DNA from: Sphingomonas alba
Lineage (GTDB): Bacteria > Pseudomonadota > Alphaproteobacteria > Sphingomonadales > Sphingomonadaceae
DNA: 64,000 nucleotides
Assembly: GCF_023516555.1 (NCBI RefSeq)
Contig: NZ_JAMGBD010000001.1
Span: 930,001 to 994,000 of the forward strand
Reading direction: 5' to 3'
Position 1 is the first letter of the stretch; every line of letters starts with the position of its first letter. The notes beneath the pieces are model-generated. The model searched no databases. It was not told the origin of the DNA and saw nothing but the letters and a program-made list of their open reading frames with translations. Position numbers and translations under genes: made by a program. Of this stretch, positions 30,877 through 39,481 are shown piece by piece.

Positions 30877-31824
30877 CTAAATTAGCGCTGCGCCTTCTTC
30901 CGTCCGGCATTGATCGGCGGCGCTGCGCGGGCGGATGTAGAGCCGACGGATGATCGGAAACCGCCGTTCGCATTCAAGCTCGATGTCGCAGACCAGACGC
31001 TCGACATCGCGCGCCGAGATATGGTCTTCGAAATCGACCGAGAGCATGGCAGTGATCTGATCCGGAGCGCTGTGGACAGTCAGCACTTCACCCACCGACG
31101 TTACGCCGTCCCGGCGCTCGACCATTTCGTGGATCGCGGTTACCAGCTCCGGATCGGCGGCTTCGCCAATCAGAAGCGCCTTGGACTCATATGCAAGCAG
31201 TGCCGCGGTGAATCCCAGGATGCAGCCGATTACGATCGAGGCCATGCCGTCGTAGCGCGGGTCTCCCGTGATCTGGCTAACACCCAGACCGATGGCGGCT
31301 GCAAGAATGCCGACCATAGCCGCGCCATTTTCGAGGAGGACGATGAAGCCCGGCGGGTCTTTCGACTGAATGATGGCTTGGACCCACCCCAGTTTGCCCT
31401 TGGCCTGGTTGAAGTCCTTAAACGCCTCCAGCGTCGAACCTCCCTCCAGCAGGAAGGCGACGAGCAGCACGCCATAGGCGATGATCGGGCTGACTGCTGG
31501 CTCCGGATCGGCGATGTGGATGATGCCCTCGTACACCGACACACCCGCGCCCAGGGCGAACACGAGCACGGCGACCACAAAGCTCCAGAAGTAGATTTCG
31601 CGCCCGTAGCCGAATGGATGCAATTTGTCCGGCGGACGGCGCGACGCCTTGCGTCCCCAAAGCAGCAGCAGTTGGTTCGAACTGTCGACGACCGAGTGCA
31701 CGCCTTCGGTCAGCATCGCCGACGAGCCCGTTAGCGCCGCCGCGACGAACTTCGACACTGCAATACCCATGTTCGCCGCGAAGGCGATCCACAAAGTCCG
31801 GTTGTTATGCGGTTCGGTGTTCAA
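30877..31824 (-). CDS. Cation diffusion facilitator family transporter
   Basis: This 315-residue inner-membrane protein has about six hydrophobic segments and a C-terminal cytoplasmic metal-chaperone-like domain (DQITAMLSVDFEDHISARDV). The TM2 site is GVHSVVDSSNQ with the usual H-x3-D. The TM5 segment reads LLENGAAMVG, without the second H-x3-D of zinc exporters, as seen in the ZnT9-like subgroup. The start is TTG at 31824, 3 bases after the stop of the preceding unknown gene. The likely substrate is a divalent metal such as Zn or Fe. Confidence 0.85.
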   Translation of the reverse strand: MNTEPHNNRTLWIAFAANMGIAVSKFVAAALTGSSAMLTEGVHSVVDSSNQLLLLWGRKASRRPPDKLHPFGYGREIYFWSFVVAVLVFALGAGVSVYEGIIHIADPEPAVSPIIAYGVLLVAFLLEGGSTLEAFKDFNQAKGKLGWVQAIIQSKDPPGFIVLLENGAAMVGILAAAIGLGVSQITGDPRYDGMASIVIGCILGFTAALLAYESKALLIGEAADPELVTAIHEMVERRDGVTSVGEVLTVHSAPDQITAMLSVDFEDHISARDVERLVCDIELECERRFPIIRRLYIRPRSAADQCRTEEGAALI

Positions 31825-31827
31825 GGA

Positions 31828-32163
31828 TCAGTCGCCCGCTACCAGCCGATCCGGCACTTCATAAACCTCAGCGCCACCGACCCGGATGATCGTCGTTTCG
31901 CCGTTCCGCTCGACCTCAAGGCGTCCGCCGGCATCTGTGAACTTGGCGACGCCCTTCTGAAAGTAGATGATGCGTTGATGGCCATCGGCTGCGGTCGCGT
32001 AAGCCGAGATTTTTCCATCCCCGCGCGGCACGAGCGCCAACTGGCAACGGCCGGCTGGGCCCTCCTTGACCGTACGGCAAGCAATTGAGTCATAGCGAAC
32101 GGTGGCCGCGACTGCCGGGTCCATGGCCGGTGCCGCCAGCGCCATCAAAATCAGTCCAATCAT
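31828..32163 (-). CDS. Small exported protein of unknown function
   Basis: The 111-residue product has a probable signal peptide (MIGLILMALAAPAMDPAVAA) and a mature part of short beta-like segments. Two cysteines (ACRTVKEGPAGRCQ) could form a disulfide. I do not recognise the family. It sits between lpdA (16-base gap) and the transporter gene in the same direction. Confidence 0.65.
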   Translation of the reverse strand: MIGLILMALAAPAMDPAVAATVRYDSIACRTVKEGPAGRCQLALVPRGDGKISAYATAADGHQRIIYFQKGVAKFTDAGGRLEVERNGETTIIRVGGAEVYEVPDRLVAGD

Positions 32164-32179
32164 CGGGAAACTGGCTCCA

Positions 32180-33595
32180 TCAAATGTGCAGGACGCGGCC
32201 GTAAGCCGCCAGCACGCTCTCGTGCATCATCTCACTGAGCGTCGGGTGCGGATAGACGGTTTCGATGAAATCCTGCTCGACGAGTTCGGCCTGCTTGCCG
32301 ACCGTATAGCCCTGGATCAATTCGGTGACCTCGGCGCCGATCATGTGCGCGCCGAGCAGTTCGCCGGTCTTGGCGTCGAAGACCGTCTTCACGAAGCCCT
32401 CGGTCTCGCCAAGCGCGATGGCTTTGCCATTGCCGATGAAGGGGAACTTGCCGACCTTCACTTCGTGGCCAGCCTCCTTGGCCTTGGCTTCGGTCAGGCC
32501 GACGGACGCGACCTGCGGGTGGCAATAGGTGCAGCCGGGGATGTTCTTGGGGTCCATGGCGTGTGGATGAACGTCCTTGTTGCCAAGCTGTTGAGCAATC
32601 GCCTCGACGGCGATGATGCCCTCGTGGCTCGCCTTGTGCGCCAGCCAGGGCGGAGCGGTGACGTCGCCGATGGCCGAAATGCCGGCCACATTGGTCCGGC
32701 ACATGGCGTCCGTGTCGATATGGCCCTTGGTGGTTTTGATCCCGAGCTTCTCCAGACCGATATTCTCGGTGTTGGGGGCGATGCCGACCGCGACGATGCA
32801 ATGGCTGAAGCGCTTTTCCTCGACCTTGCCGTCCTTGGTCGTGATCTTGGCGGCGACGCCCTTGGCATCAGCCTTCAGGCTGTCGACACCGGCCGAGGTC
32901 AGAAGAGTCATGCCCTGCTTGGCAAGGCTCTTGGCGAGAAAGTCGCTGACCTCCGCGTCCTCCACAGGTACCACCCGGTCGAGCATTTCCACGACCGTCA
33001 CCTTCGCACCCATGTCATTGTAAAAGCTAGCAAATTCGATCCCGATCGCGCCCGATCCGATGACCAATAGCTCGGTCGGCATTTCCGGCGGCGTCATCGC
33101 ATGGCGATAGGTCCAGATCTTCTTCCCATCGCTCTCAGCAAACGGCAGCTCGCGCGCCCTGGCGCCGGTCGCGATGATGATGTGCTTGGCTTGCAGATCC
33201 GTTGTCTTTGAATCCGCTGCAGTGACCGTCATCTTGCCCGGCGCGGTGATCGTCCCGGTACCCATATGCACCGTGATCTTGTTCTTCTTCATCAGGTGCG
33301 TGACGCCCTGATTAAGCTGCTTGGCGACAGCGCGGCTCCGGGCAACGATCTTCGCCAGGTCCGGCTTCACGTCGCCGGCAATCAGGCCGAAGCTGTCGGC
33401 ATGTCGCATGTGGTGAAGCATCTCGCCCGAGCGCAGCAACGCCTTGGTCGGGATGCAGCCCCAGTTGAGGCAGATGCCGCCGAGGTTCTCGCGCTCGACG
33501 ATCGCCGTCTTGAGGCCGAGCTGTGCGGCGCGGATCGCGGCGACATAGCCGCCGGGGCCAGAGCCGAGGACGATGAGATCGTAGGTTTCAGCCAT
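32180..33595 (-). CDS. lpdA: Dihydrolipoyl dehydrogenase, pyruvate dehydrogenase E3
   Basis: The 471-residue flavoenzyme reoxidises lipoamide. It shows the FAD motif LIVLGSGPGGYVAAIRAAQL, the redox disulfide GGICLNWGCIPTKA (C42, C47), an NAD-binding GSGAIGIEFASFYNDMG and the C-terminal HPTLSEMMHE, whose His is the catalytic base. The ATG at 33595 has AGAGGAAA upstream. It is downstream of pdhC and a thioesterase. A second copy at 59367-60758 serves 2-oxoglutarate dehydrogenase. Confidence 0.95.
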   Translation of the reverse strand: MAETYDLIVLGSGPGGYVAAIRAAQLGLKTAIVERENLGGICLNWGCIPTKALLRSGEMLHHMRHADSFGLIAGDVKPDLAKIVARSRAVAKQLNQGVTHLMKKNKITVHMGTGTITAPGKMTVTAADSKTTDLQAKHIIIATGARARELPFAESDGKKIWTYRHAMTPPEMPTELLVIGSGAIGIEFASFYNDMGAKVTVVEMLDRVVPVEDAEVSDFLAKSLAKQGMTLLTSAGVDSLKADAKGVAAKITTKDGKVEEKRFSHCIVAVGIAPNTENIGLEKLGIKTTKGHIDTDAMCRTNVAGISAIGDVTAPPWLAHKASHEGIIAVEAIAQQLGNKDVHPHAMDPKNIPGCTYCHPQVASVGLTEAKAKEAGHEVKVGKFPFIGNGKAIALGETEGFVKTVFDAKTGELLGAHMIGAEVTELIQGYTVGKQAELVEQDFIETVYPHPTLSEMMHESVLAAYGRVLHI

Positions 33596-33974
33596 TGCTT
33601 TCCTCTTTGGCCGCAATCTCCCGCGGCTTGTCTTGTCCGTCGAGCGCGACGAAGGTGAATTCGCCTTCCGCGACGACCTTCTCTTTGTCTCCGTCCCGCT
33701 CGCGCGCGATCGCTTCGGCCTTCAGCGTCAGCGACGTCCGGCCTTGCTTCAACAAGTCGACGTAGACGCTAAGCTCGTCGCCGACCGACATCGCGCCGGG
33801 AAATTTAATCGCCTCGGCTGCCACAAGAATTGCCTTGCCGCTCGAATGCCGCGACGCGAACGATCCGCAGGCCAGCCCCATCTGTCCCATCAGCCATCCA
33901 CCGAACACACCGCCGTACGGATTGGTGTCCGACGGCATTGCCGTGACGCGAATGAGGGGAGCACGCTCGACCAA
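33588..33974 (-). CDS. Acyl-CoA thioesterase (hotdog fold, YciA-like)
   Basis: The 128-residue protein shows IRVTAMPSDTNPYGGVFGGW and LACGSFASRHSSGKAILVAA, which fit the YciA/BFIT group that hydrolyses acyl-CoA. The likely start is TTG at 33974, 7 bases after the stop of a small membrane gene. The ATG at 33938 would delete the first conserved strand. The 3' end overlaps lpdA by 8 bases. It may limit acyl-CoA accumulation next to the pyruvate dehydrogenase genes. Confidence 0.8.
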   Translation of the reverse strand: MVERAPLIRVTAMPSDTNPYGGVFGGWLMGQMGLACGSFASRHSSGKAILVAAEAIKFPGAMSVGDELSVYVDLLKQGRTSLTLKAEAIARERDGDKEKVVAEGEFTFVALDGQDKPREIAAKEESNG

Positions 33975-33981
33975 GATCGCT

Positions 33982-34194
33982 CTAGTTTCGATGCCAATTC
34001 ATGAGCAGGCGAAGCGCGATCGCCGAGCCCAAGGCGAGGGGGATCGAAAACAACAGTCCGGGCGAGTCGGAAACAGGACGCACCGTCCCCCACCCTGCGA
34101 ACGAATGAAGCCAGACCCCATTCTGGCCGCCGAAGAACAAGGGCAGCGCGAAGCCGAGGATCGCACCGATGAAGAGGGCCGGAAGCCACTTCAT
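33982..34194 (-). CDS. Small two-segment membrane protein
   Basis: The 70-residue product has two hydrophobic stretches (LPALFIGAILGFALPLFFGG and LLFSIPLALGSAIALRLLMN) joined by a short loop. I do not recognise it. Its ATG is one base from the pdhC stop and its stop is 7 bases before the thioesterase start, so it looks like a true operon member. It may be a membrane anchor or regulator. Confidence 0.65.
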   Translation of the reverse strand: MKWLPALFIGAILGFALPLFFGGQNGVWLHSFAGWGTVRPVSDSPGLLFSIPLALGSAIALRLLMNWHRN

Positions 34195-34195
34195 C

Positions 34196-35494
34196 TCAAG
34201 CGACCAGGCCCAGCGGTTTCTCGCAGAGTTCCTTGAAGACCTTCATCAGCCGTGCGCCGTCGGCGCCGTCGATGGCGCGATGATCGAAGCTGCCGGTCGC
34301 CGACATAACGGTCGCAATCTGCAGGCTGTCGTTGATGACATAGGGCCGCTTCTCGCCAGCGCCGATCGCCATGATCATGCCCTGCGGCGGATTGATAACG
34401 GCCTCGAAATGCTTGATGCCGAACATGCCCATGTTCGACAGACTAGCGGTGCCGCCCTGATATTCGGCGGGCTGTAACTTACCATCCTTGGCGCGGCTCG
34501 CGAGGTCGTGCATCTCTGTCGAGATCTTCGACAGCGTCTTGCTGTTCGCGTCCGCGACGATCGGCGTAATCAGGCCATTGGGAATGCTGACCGCCACTGA
34601 AATGTCGGCCCGGCTGTACTTGATGAGGTTGTCACCCCCGAAACTGACGTTGCATTCCGGCACTTCGATCAACGCCAGCGCAAGTGCCTTGATCAGCATG
34701 TCATTGACGCTGAGCTTGACGCCGCGACTTTCCAGAGACGCATTCAGCTCGCCGCGTAGCTTCAGAAGCGCATCCAGCTGTACGTCGAGGGTCAGGTAAA
34801 TGTGCGGGACCTGTTGCTTGGACTCGGTCAGGCGGCGCGCAATCGTCTTGCGCATATTCGAAAGCTTGATGACCTCGTTCGGGATTTCGAGGGGCTCGAC
34901 ATGCGCGGGCGCGGCCGCAAGCGTCGGCGCTCCAGTTGCCGGCGCAGCCATCGCGCCGCCGCCAGCCTTGCCGAGATCGGCGCGGACGATGCGGCCGCCT
35001 GGACCGCTGCCGGTCAGCGTCGACAAATCAATGCCCTGGGCTTCTGCCAGGCGGCGGGCCAACGGCGAAGCCTTTATTCGGTCTCCAGCTGCCCGCGCAG
35101 AGGTCGCTGCCGGTTGAGCCGGAGCAGCAGGCGTCGCTACAGGCGCTGGCGGTGGAGGGGCCGGCTCAGCCATCACGGGAGCCGGACCCTGTTCGTTCTT
35201 AACCGCGGGGGCTGCGGCTGGCGCGGCCTTGGCCGCGGCACCGACGTCCTCACCCTCACCCGCCATCAGCGCAATCGGTGCGCCGACCTTCACGCCATCG
35301 GTGCCCTCCGGGACCAGAATTTTGGCAATCGTGCCTTCGTCGACGGCTTCGAATTCCATGGTCGCCTTGTCCGTCTCGATTTCGGCAAGAATGTCGCCGG
35401 ACGACACGGCGTCGCCCTCCTTGACCAGCCATTTGGCGAGCGTTCCCTCCTCCATGGTCGGGGACAGAGCGGGCATCTTGAGTTCGATGGGCAT
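34196..35494 (-). CDS. pdhC: Dihydrolipoyllysine acetyltransferase, pyruvate dehydrogenase E2
   Basis: The 432-residue protein has an N-terminal lipoyl domain with lipoyl Lys43 ([10 protein letters not shown]), then an Ala/Pro linker and a peripheral subunit-binding domain ([20 protein letters not shown], about 138-172). The catalytic domain ends with [15 protein letters not shown], whose His is the catalytic residue. It transfers acetyl groups from pyruvate to CoA. The E1 genes are not in this window. It is followed at once by a small membrane protein, a thioesterase and lpdA. Confidence 0.95.
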   Translation of the reverse strand: MPIELKMPALSPTMEEGTLAKWLVKEGDAVSSGDILAEIETDKATMEFEAVDEGTIAKILVPEGTDGVKVGAPIALMAGEGEDVGAAAKAAPAAAPAVKNEQGPAPVMAEPAPPPPAPVATPAAPAQPAATSARAAGDRIKASPLARRLAEAQGIDLSTLTGSGPGGRIVRADLGKAGGGAMAAPATGAPTLAAAPAHVEPLEIPNEVIKLSNMRKTIARRLTESKQQVPHIYLTLDVQLDALLKLRGELNASLESRGVKLSVNDMLIKALALALIEVPECNVSFGGDNLIKYSRADISVAVSIPNGLITPIVADANSKTLSKISTEMHDLASRAKDGKLQPAEYQGGTASLSNMGMFGIKHFEAVINPPQGMIMAIGAGEKRPYVINDSLQIATVMSATGSFDHRAIDGADGARLMKVFKELCEKPLGLVA

Positions 35495-35596
35495 GGGACT
35501 CTTTCGCGTTGGCGGTCGTCGCGGGGCACAAACTCCAAAGCTAGCATTGGGTCAAGGCGGGTTGCCAAGGAGACGGGTTTAGCGCAGCACATCGCC

Positions 35597-36073
35597 GTGA
35601 CCGGGGCATCGGCAGAAAAGCGCACGTATCTCGTCGTCATCGACGATAGCCCCGAAGCACGCGTGGCCCTCCAGTTCGCCGCCCGTCGCGCAGCCAAGAC
35701 CAATGGCGCAGTCGAAGTGCTGGCAATCGTCGAGCCACAGGATTTCGTCCAATGGGGTGGTGTCCAGGCCGCCATCGAAGAAGAGCAGCGTCTGCGCATC
35801 GAAGCCAGCGTCGCGGCGGCGGTCGGAGAAATCATGGATGCCGCCGGAATCCAGCCGCACATCATCGTCCGGTCCGGTGAACCCGTGCAGGTCGTCCGCA
35901 CGCTAATTGGCACACGCGACGAGATTGCCGCATTGGTCCTTGGTGCCGCGCCTTCTGGAAATCCCGGACCGCTCGTGTCCAACCTGACCGGCAACGATGC
36001 CGGCAAGCTGCCCTGCCCGGTGATGATTATTCCGGGATCGCTCCCGTCGGAGCGGATCGAGAAGCTGAGCTAA
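35597..36073 (+). CDS. Universal stress protein (UspA family)
   Basis: The 158-residue protein reads KRTYLVVIDDSPEARVALQF, then VEVLAIVEPQDFVQ. Near the C-terminus it has VLGAAPSGNPGPLVSNLTG and CPVMIIPG, which matches the ATP-binding G-x2-G-x9-G-S/T pattern only partly. The start is uncertain: GTG at 35597 is the first in-frame start near the conserved region, and an AAGGAG about 25 bases upstream is too far. It is divergent from pdhC and overlaps the msrC stop by 4 bases. Confidence 0.8.
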   Translation: MTGASAEKRTYLVVIDDSPEARVALQFAARRAAKTNGAVEVLAIVEPQDFVQWGGVQAAIEEEQRLRIEASVAAAVGEIMDAAGIQPHIIVRSGEPVQVVRTLIGTRDEIAALVLGAAPSGNPGPLVSNLTGNDAGKLPCPVMIIPGSLPSERIEKLS

Positions 36074-36549
36074 AGGACCCGCGACAGGAATTCGGCGATC
36101 GGCCGGAGCCCGGCCTCATCCTCTCCGTCGAACCGCGCGTGCAGCGGACTATCGATATCGAGCACGCCTAATACTTCGCCATCGCGGATCAGCGGCAGGA
36201 CAATCTCGCTGTTAGACGCACTGTCGCAGGCGATGTGGCCGGGAAAGGCGTGAACATCCTCGACCCTCTGCACCTGCCGCGTCTCGGCGGCAGCCCCGCA
36301 GACGCCCGAACCAAATGCGATGCGGATGCACGCCGGGCGGCCTTGGAACGGTCCGAGCACCAGTTCACCATCGACATTCCGGTAGAAACCCACCCAATTC
36401 ACGTCGGGCAAGCTTTCCCAGATCAGGCCCGCAGCATTCGCCATATTGGCAACGGAGTCGGTTTCATCGCCGATGAGCGCTTCCAGCATCTGCGCGAGGT
36501 CACGGTAGAGCGTCGGCTTGTCGGCAGCAGCAATCTTGAAGTCATACAT
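36070..36549 (-). CDS. msrC: Free methionine-(R)-sulfoxide reductase (GAF domain)
   Basis: The 159-residue GAF protein shows LVLGPFQGRPACIRIAFGSG and the two catalytic-site blocks GVCGAAAETRQVQRVEDVHA and FPGHIACDSASNSEIVLPLI. The three cysteines of fRMsr are present. It repairs free methionine-R-sulfoxide. The ATG overlaps the arfB stop by one base, so the two share a transcript. Confidence 0.9.
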   Translation of the reverse strand: MYDFKIAAADKPTLYRDLAQMLEALIGDETDSVANMANAAGLIWESLPDVNWVGFYRNVDGELVLGPFQGRPACIRIAFGSGVCGAAAETRQVQRVEDVHAFPGHIACDSASNSEIVLPLIRDGEVLGVLDIDSPLHARFDGEDEAGLRPIAEFLSRVL

Positions 36550-36959
36550 CAGTCGAAACTCACCTTTCCCCGGCCCTGCTTGACGGCGCTGCGCTGCTTC
36601 TTTGAATCGACCCGCTTCGCCTTGGCTGACCGCGACGGCTTCGTTGGCCGTCGTTTCGCCTGAACGATATGGGCCTCGGCAATCATTTCCGCCAGTCTTT
36701 GCCGGGCGTCGGCGCGGTTCGCTTCCTGGGTTCGGAAGCGGCGCGCAGTAATCAACAATTCGCCGCTACTGGTCATCCGGCTACCCGCGATGCGCTTCAA
36801 ATTCTCATAGGCGTGGGGCGACAATCCAAGCTTGAAGACATCCGCGCGCAATTGGCAGGCCGTCGCGACCTTGTTGACGTTCTGGCCGCCAGGCCCGGTC
36901 GCGGCGAGAAACTTCTCGCTCAGCGCATCCTCGGGAATCTCCACATCCTCAGGCCGCAT
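36549..36959 (-). CDS. arfB: Peptidyl-tRNA hydrolase ArfB (ribosome rescue)
   Basis: The 136-residue protein carries the GGQ motif (ATGPGGQNVNK, residues 24-26) and a basic C-terminal tail rich in Lys and Arg. The tail inserts in the mRNA channel of stalled ribosomes. It hydrolyses peptidyl-tRNA on non-stop ribosomes. The ATG at 36959 is chosen because a long N-terminal open frame back to 37103 is not family-like. It overlaps the pseudouridine synthase gene by 11 bases. Confidence 0.92.
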   Translation of the reverse strand: MRPEDVEIPEDALSEKFLAATGPGGQNVNKVATACQLRADVFKLGLSPHAYENLKRIAGSRMTSSGELLITARRFRTQEANRADARQRLAEMIAEAHIVQAKRRPTKPSRSAKAKRVDSKKQRSAVKQGRGKVSFD

Positions 36960-37605
36960 TGATGAAGTCCAGCCAAAGCCCGAAGGTGTCGGGGACGGGC
37001 GCAACGACATCAATTGCAGGCTTCGTGCCGCGCGGGACAACAATCCGCCAACTATGCAGGAGCATCGGGCCGCCGCCGGAGCCATAAACCGGATCACCAA
37101 CAATCGCCGCTCCCAGGCCGCGGGCCGCGTGGACCCGGATCTGGTGCGTCCGCCCGGTCAGTGGCTTGAACTCGATCAAGCTCAAGCCATCGCGCTCGGC
37201 GAGTTTTTTCCATCGCGTCTGAGCGCTCTTGCCCTTGTCGTCGGGCACCATCCGCCAGCCTGCTTCGGCGGTCGAAAATTTCGCGAGCGGCAGATCGATC
37301 ACGCCGGCCTCGGCCTCGGGCACACCGGCGACCACGGCGAGGTAGGTTTTCTTGACCGTTCCGGATTCAAACGCCTGCTGGAATTTTGCCCGTGCCTTGG
37401 GATTGCGCGCCAGCAGCAGGCATCCCGATGTATCTTGGTCCAGACGATGCATCGCCACCGGTTCGCGCTGGAAACCCAGCTTAAGTTCGTCCGCCCGGAC
37501 CGCGACACTATCGCCGCCCGCGCGCGGAGTATCGACCGGCAACCCCGCCGGCTTGTCGATGACGATCGCTTCTGCGTCGACGTAAAGGATGCGGTCTTCG
37601 AGCAT
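36949..37605 (-). CDS. RluA-family pseudouridine synthase
   Basis: The 218-residue enzyme shows VDKPAGLPVDT-like IVIDKPAGLPV, the catalytic HRLDQDTSG with D56, KKTYLAVV and LTGRTHQIRVH. It isomerises uridine in rRNA or tRNA; the exact site is not deducible. The ATG at 37605 has a weak GAAGAAG site. A TTG at 37641 would add 12 residues. It is the first gene of the msrC-arfB-rlu unit and is divergent from ctrA. Confidence 0.9.
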   Translation of the reverse strand: MLEDRILYVDAEAIVIDKPAGLPVDTPRAGGDSVAVRADELKLGFQREPVAMHRLDQDTSGCLLLARNPKARAKFQQAFESGTVKKTYLAVVAGVPEAEAGVIDLPLAKFSTAEAGWRMVPDDKGKSAQTRWKKLAERDGLSLIEFKPLTGRTHQIRVHAARGLGAAIVGDPVYGSGGGPMLLHSWRIVVPRGTKPAIDVVAPVPDTFGLWLDFINAA

Positions 37606-37634
37606 ATCTTCTTCAATGGCGGTGTTGCACGTTG

Positions 37635-37754
37635 GACTCAATTGCGCCGTTTTCGACCGATTACAGAACTTTAGGGCTTATTAACCTTTTCACTGCAGAC
37701 AGGTCATGGTTAATGAACGCTTCAAGGCCGTTAAGAGCTCGTAACGCTTCTTAA
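37635..37754 (+). promoter_or_regulatory. ctrA promoter region with TTAA half-sites and a GANTC site
   Basis: TTAA occurs at 37681, 37710, 37731 and 37751. The site at 37710 reads TTAACCAT on the minus strand, equal to the CtrA half-site, and the last three sites are 21 and 20 bases apart. GACTC at 37635-37639 is a CcrM methylation site. In Caulobacter crescentus ctrA is controlled by CtrA itself and CcrM methylation. The arrangement suggests similar autoregulation but is not the exact TTAA-N7-TTAA box. Confidence 0.5.
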
Positions 37755-37777
37755 TGCCGAGAAACGGGGGAATGAAC

Positions 37778-38491
37778 ATGCGGGTTCTGCTGATCGAGGA
37801 CGAGGCGACCATCGCCAAGAGCATCGAGCTGATGCTCTCCACCGAGGGTTTCAACGTCTACACCACCGACCTGGGCGAAGAGGGCTTGGACCTCGGAAAG
37901 CTCTACGATTACGACATCATCCTCCTGGACCTGAACCTGCCGGATATGCACGGCTATGACGTGCTGAAAAAGCTTCGCACCGCGAAGGTCGGTACGCCGG
38001 TCCTGATCCTGTCCGGTTTGAACGAGATGGATTCCAAGGTCCGTGCGCTGGGCTTCGGTGCCGACGATTATGTCACCAAGCCGTTCCACCGTGACGAGCT
38101 GGTCGCCCGCATTCATGCGATCGTGCGCCGCTCGAAGGGGCATTCGCAATCGGTCATCCGCACCGGCAAGCTGGCCGTCAATCTCGACGCCAAGACGGTC
38201 GAGGTCGATGGCGCCCGCGTGCACCTGACCGGCAAGGAATATGCGATGCTGGAGCTGCTTTCGCTCCGCAAGGGCACGACGCTGACCAAGGAAATGTTCC
38301 TGAACCATCTTTACGGCGGCATGGACGAGCCCGAACTCAAGATTATCGACGTCTTCATCTGCAAGCTGCGCAAGAAACTCTCGCTGGCTTGCGGTGGCGA
38401 CAATTACATCGAGACCGTCTGGGGCCGCGGCTATGTGCTGCGCGATGCCGAGGGCGATACGGTGAGTGAGCCGCAGGCGGCTGTAGCGTAA
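37778..38491 (+). CDS. ctrA: Cell-cycle response regulator CtrA
   Basis: The 237-residue OmpR-type regulator has the phosphoacceptor D51 ([15 protein letters not shown]) and acidic pocket E7-D8. The receiver region [20 protein letters not shown] is diagnostic. Its DNA-binding domain carries [40 protein letters not shown] and [16 protein letters not shown]. It ends in AAVA; in Caulobacter a C-terminal AA targets CtrA to ClpXP. The ATG at 37778 sits 7 bases from GGGGG. CtrA is the master regulator of polarity, division and replication control in alphaproteobacteria. Confidence 0.97.
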   Translation: MRVLLIEDEATIAKSIELMLSTEGFNVYTTDLGEEGLDLGKLYDYDIILLDLNLPDMHGYDVLKKLRTAKVGTPVLILSGLNEMDSKVRALGFGADDYVTKPFHRDELVARIHAIVRRSKGHSQSVIRTGKLAVNLDAKTVEVDGARVHLTGKEYAMLELLSLRKGTTLTKEMFLNHLYGGMDEPELKIIDVFICKLRKKLSLACGGDNYIETVWGRGYVLRDAEGDTVSEPQAAVA

Positions 38492-38518
38492 GTCCAGTAC
38501 TTCGAGTGGGGGTGTGAC

Positions 38519-38545
38519 GGCGGGGCGGAAACGCTCCGCCGTTTT
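38519..38545 (+). terminator. Intrinsic terminator of ctrA
   Basis: The stem GGCGGGGCG (38519-38527) pairs with CGCTCCGCC (38532-38540), with one G-T wobble and a GAAA loop. It is followed by GTTTT. It lies 27 bases after the ctrA stop and just before the convergent bpt stop. Confidence 0.85.
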
Positions 38546-38548
38546 CCT

Positions 38549-39352
38549 TTAGGCGTCGACCAGCGTCCGTTCCGGCCGGATCCTGAAAGGCAGCGACTGT
38601 TCCGTCACCGGCTCTTCCGGTTCACCCAAACGACGCCAGCCATCGCGGCCAAGGCGCTCGAGAGGCCGGAAGCTGGTTTTGTAAGCCATGCGATCCGAGC
38701 CTTCGACCCAATAGCCGAGATAAACATGCGGCAAGCCGGCACGGGCGGCGCGAATGATATGATCGAGGATGATGTAGGTCCCCAGCCCCTTGCGGGCGCC
38801 TGGCCCCACATCGAAGAAACTGTAGATCATGCTGAGCCCATCCGACTGCTGGTCGGAGAGGCAAGCGCCGATCAACTTGCCCGGACGGCCATCAACCGAC
38901 GGTTCGCGATATTCGACGACATAGGTGCGGACCGGGGTCTGCTCGACCATGTCGGCAAAATCATGCTCATCCATGTCAGCCATGCCGCCGCCGGGATGGC
39001 GCACCGCCAGATATTTGCGGAGCAGCGCATATTGCTCCTCGGTCGTCCAGGGCCGGCATGCCGAAACCTCGATATCCGAATGCTTGCGGATGAGCTTGCG
39101 CTGCGTGGCGCTGGGCATAAACTCGTCGGCCAGCACCCGGACCGAGACGCAGGCCGAGCAATCGATGCAGCTGGGACGATAGGCGACCGACTGGCTGCGG
39201 CGGAAGCCGATACGGCCAAGAGCCTCGTTCAGTTCGCTGGAGTTGCGGCCATTGAGCTCAGTGAAGACCTTCCGCTCCACCTTGCCCGGCAAATAGGGGC
39301 ACGGTGACGGATTGGTCACGAAGAACTTGGGAAAGCGAAATGGTGCGCTCAC
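38549..39352 (-). CDS. bpt: Aspartate/glutamate leucyltransferase (N-end rule, Bpt)
   Basis: It adds leucine to proteins with N-terminal Asp or Glu, marking them for ClpS-ClpAP. The GTG start at 39352 is well placed behind GGAGG and gives 267 residues. It carries [20 protein letters not shown] and the cysteine block [13 protein letters not shown] (C18, C62, C65, C68), which may bind metal or an iron-sulfur cluster, as in related ATE1 enzymes. C-terminal landmarks are [20 protein letters not shown] and [20 protein letters not shown]. It lies convergent to ctrA. Confidence 0.92.
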   Translation of the reverse strand: MSAPFRFPKFFVTNPSPCPYLPGKVERKVFTELNGRNSSELNEALGRIGFRRSQSVAYRPSCIDCSACVSVRVLADEFMPSATQRKLIRKHSDIEVSACRPWTTEEQYALLRKYLAVRHPGGGMADMDEHDFADMVEQTPVRTYVVEYREPSVDGRPGKLIGACLSDQQSDGLSMIYSFFDVGPGARKGLGTYIILDHIIRAARAGLPHVYLGYWVEGSDRMAYKTSFRPLERLGRDGWRRLGEPEEPVTEQSLPFRIRPERTLVDA

Positions 39353-39481
39353 CCGCCCGGCCTCCAATAGTTACTCAACCCTTTATGAGACCGGTAAACG
39401 CGAAAGGAAAGATTTGGGTCACCCAAAAGAAGGTTAAAGTGAAGGACTGTCCCGCCAAAGGACAGGTTTGGGCGATTTTGG

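Noticed and set aside
33938..33974. Shorter thioesterase start at the internal ATG 33938
   Set aside because: It would remove the first conserved strand and leave a gap in an otherwise tight operon.
34802..35596. Long N-terminal extension of the universal stress protein frame
   Set aside because: It runs antisense to pdhC; the conserved UspA part starts only near 35597.
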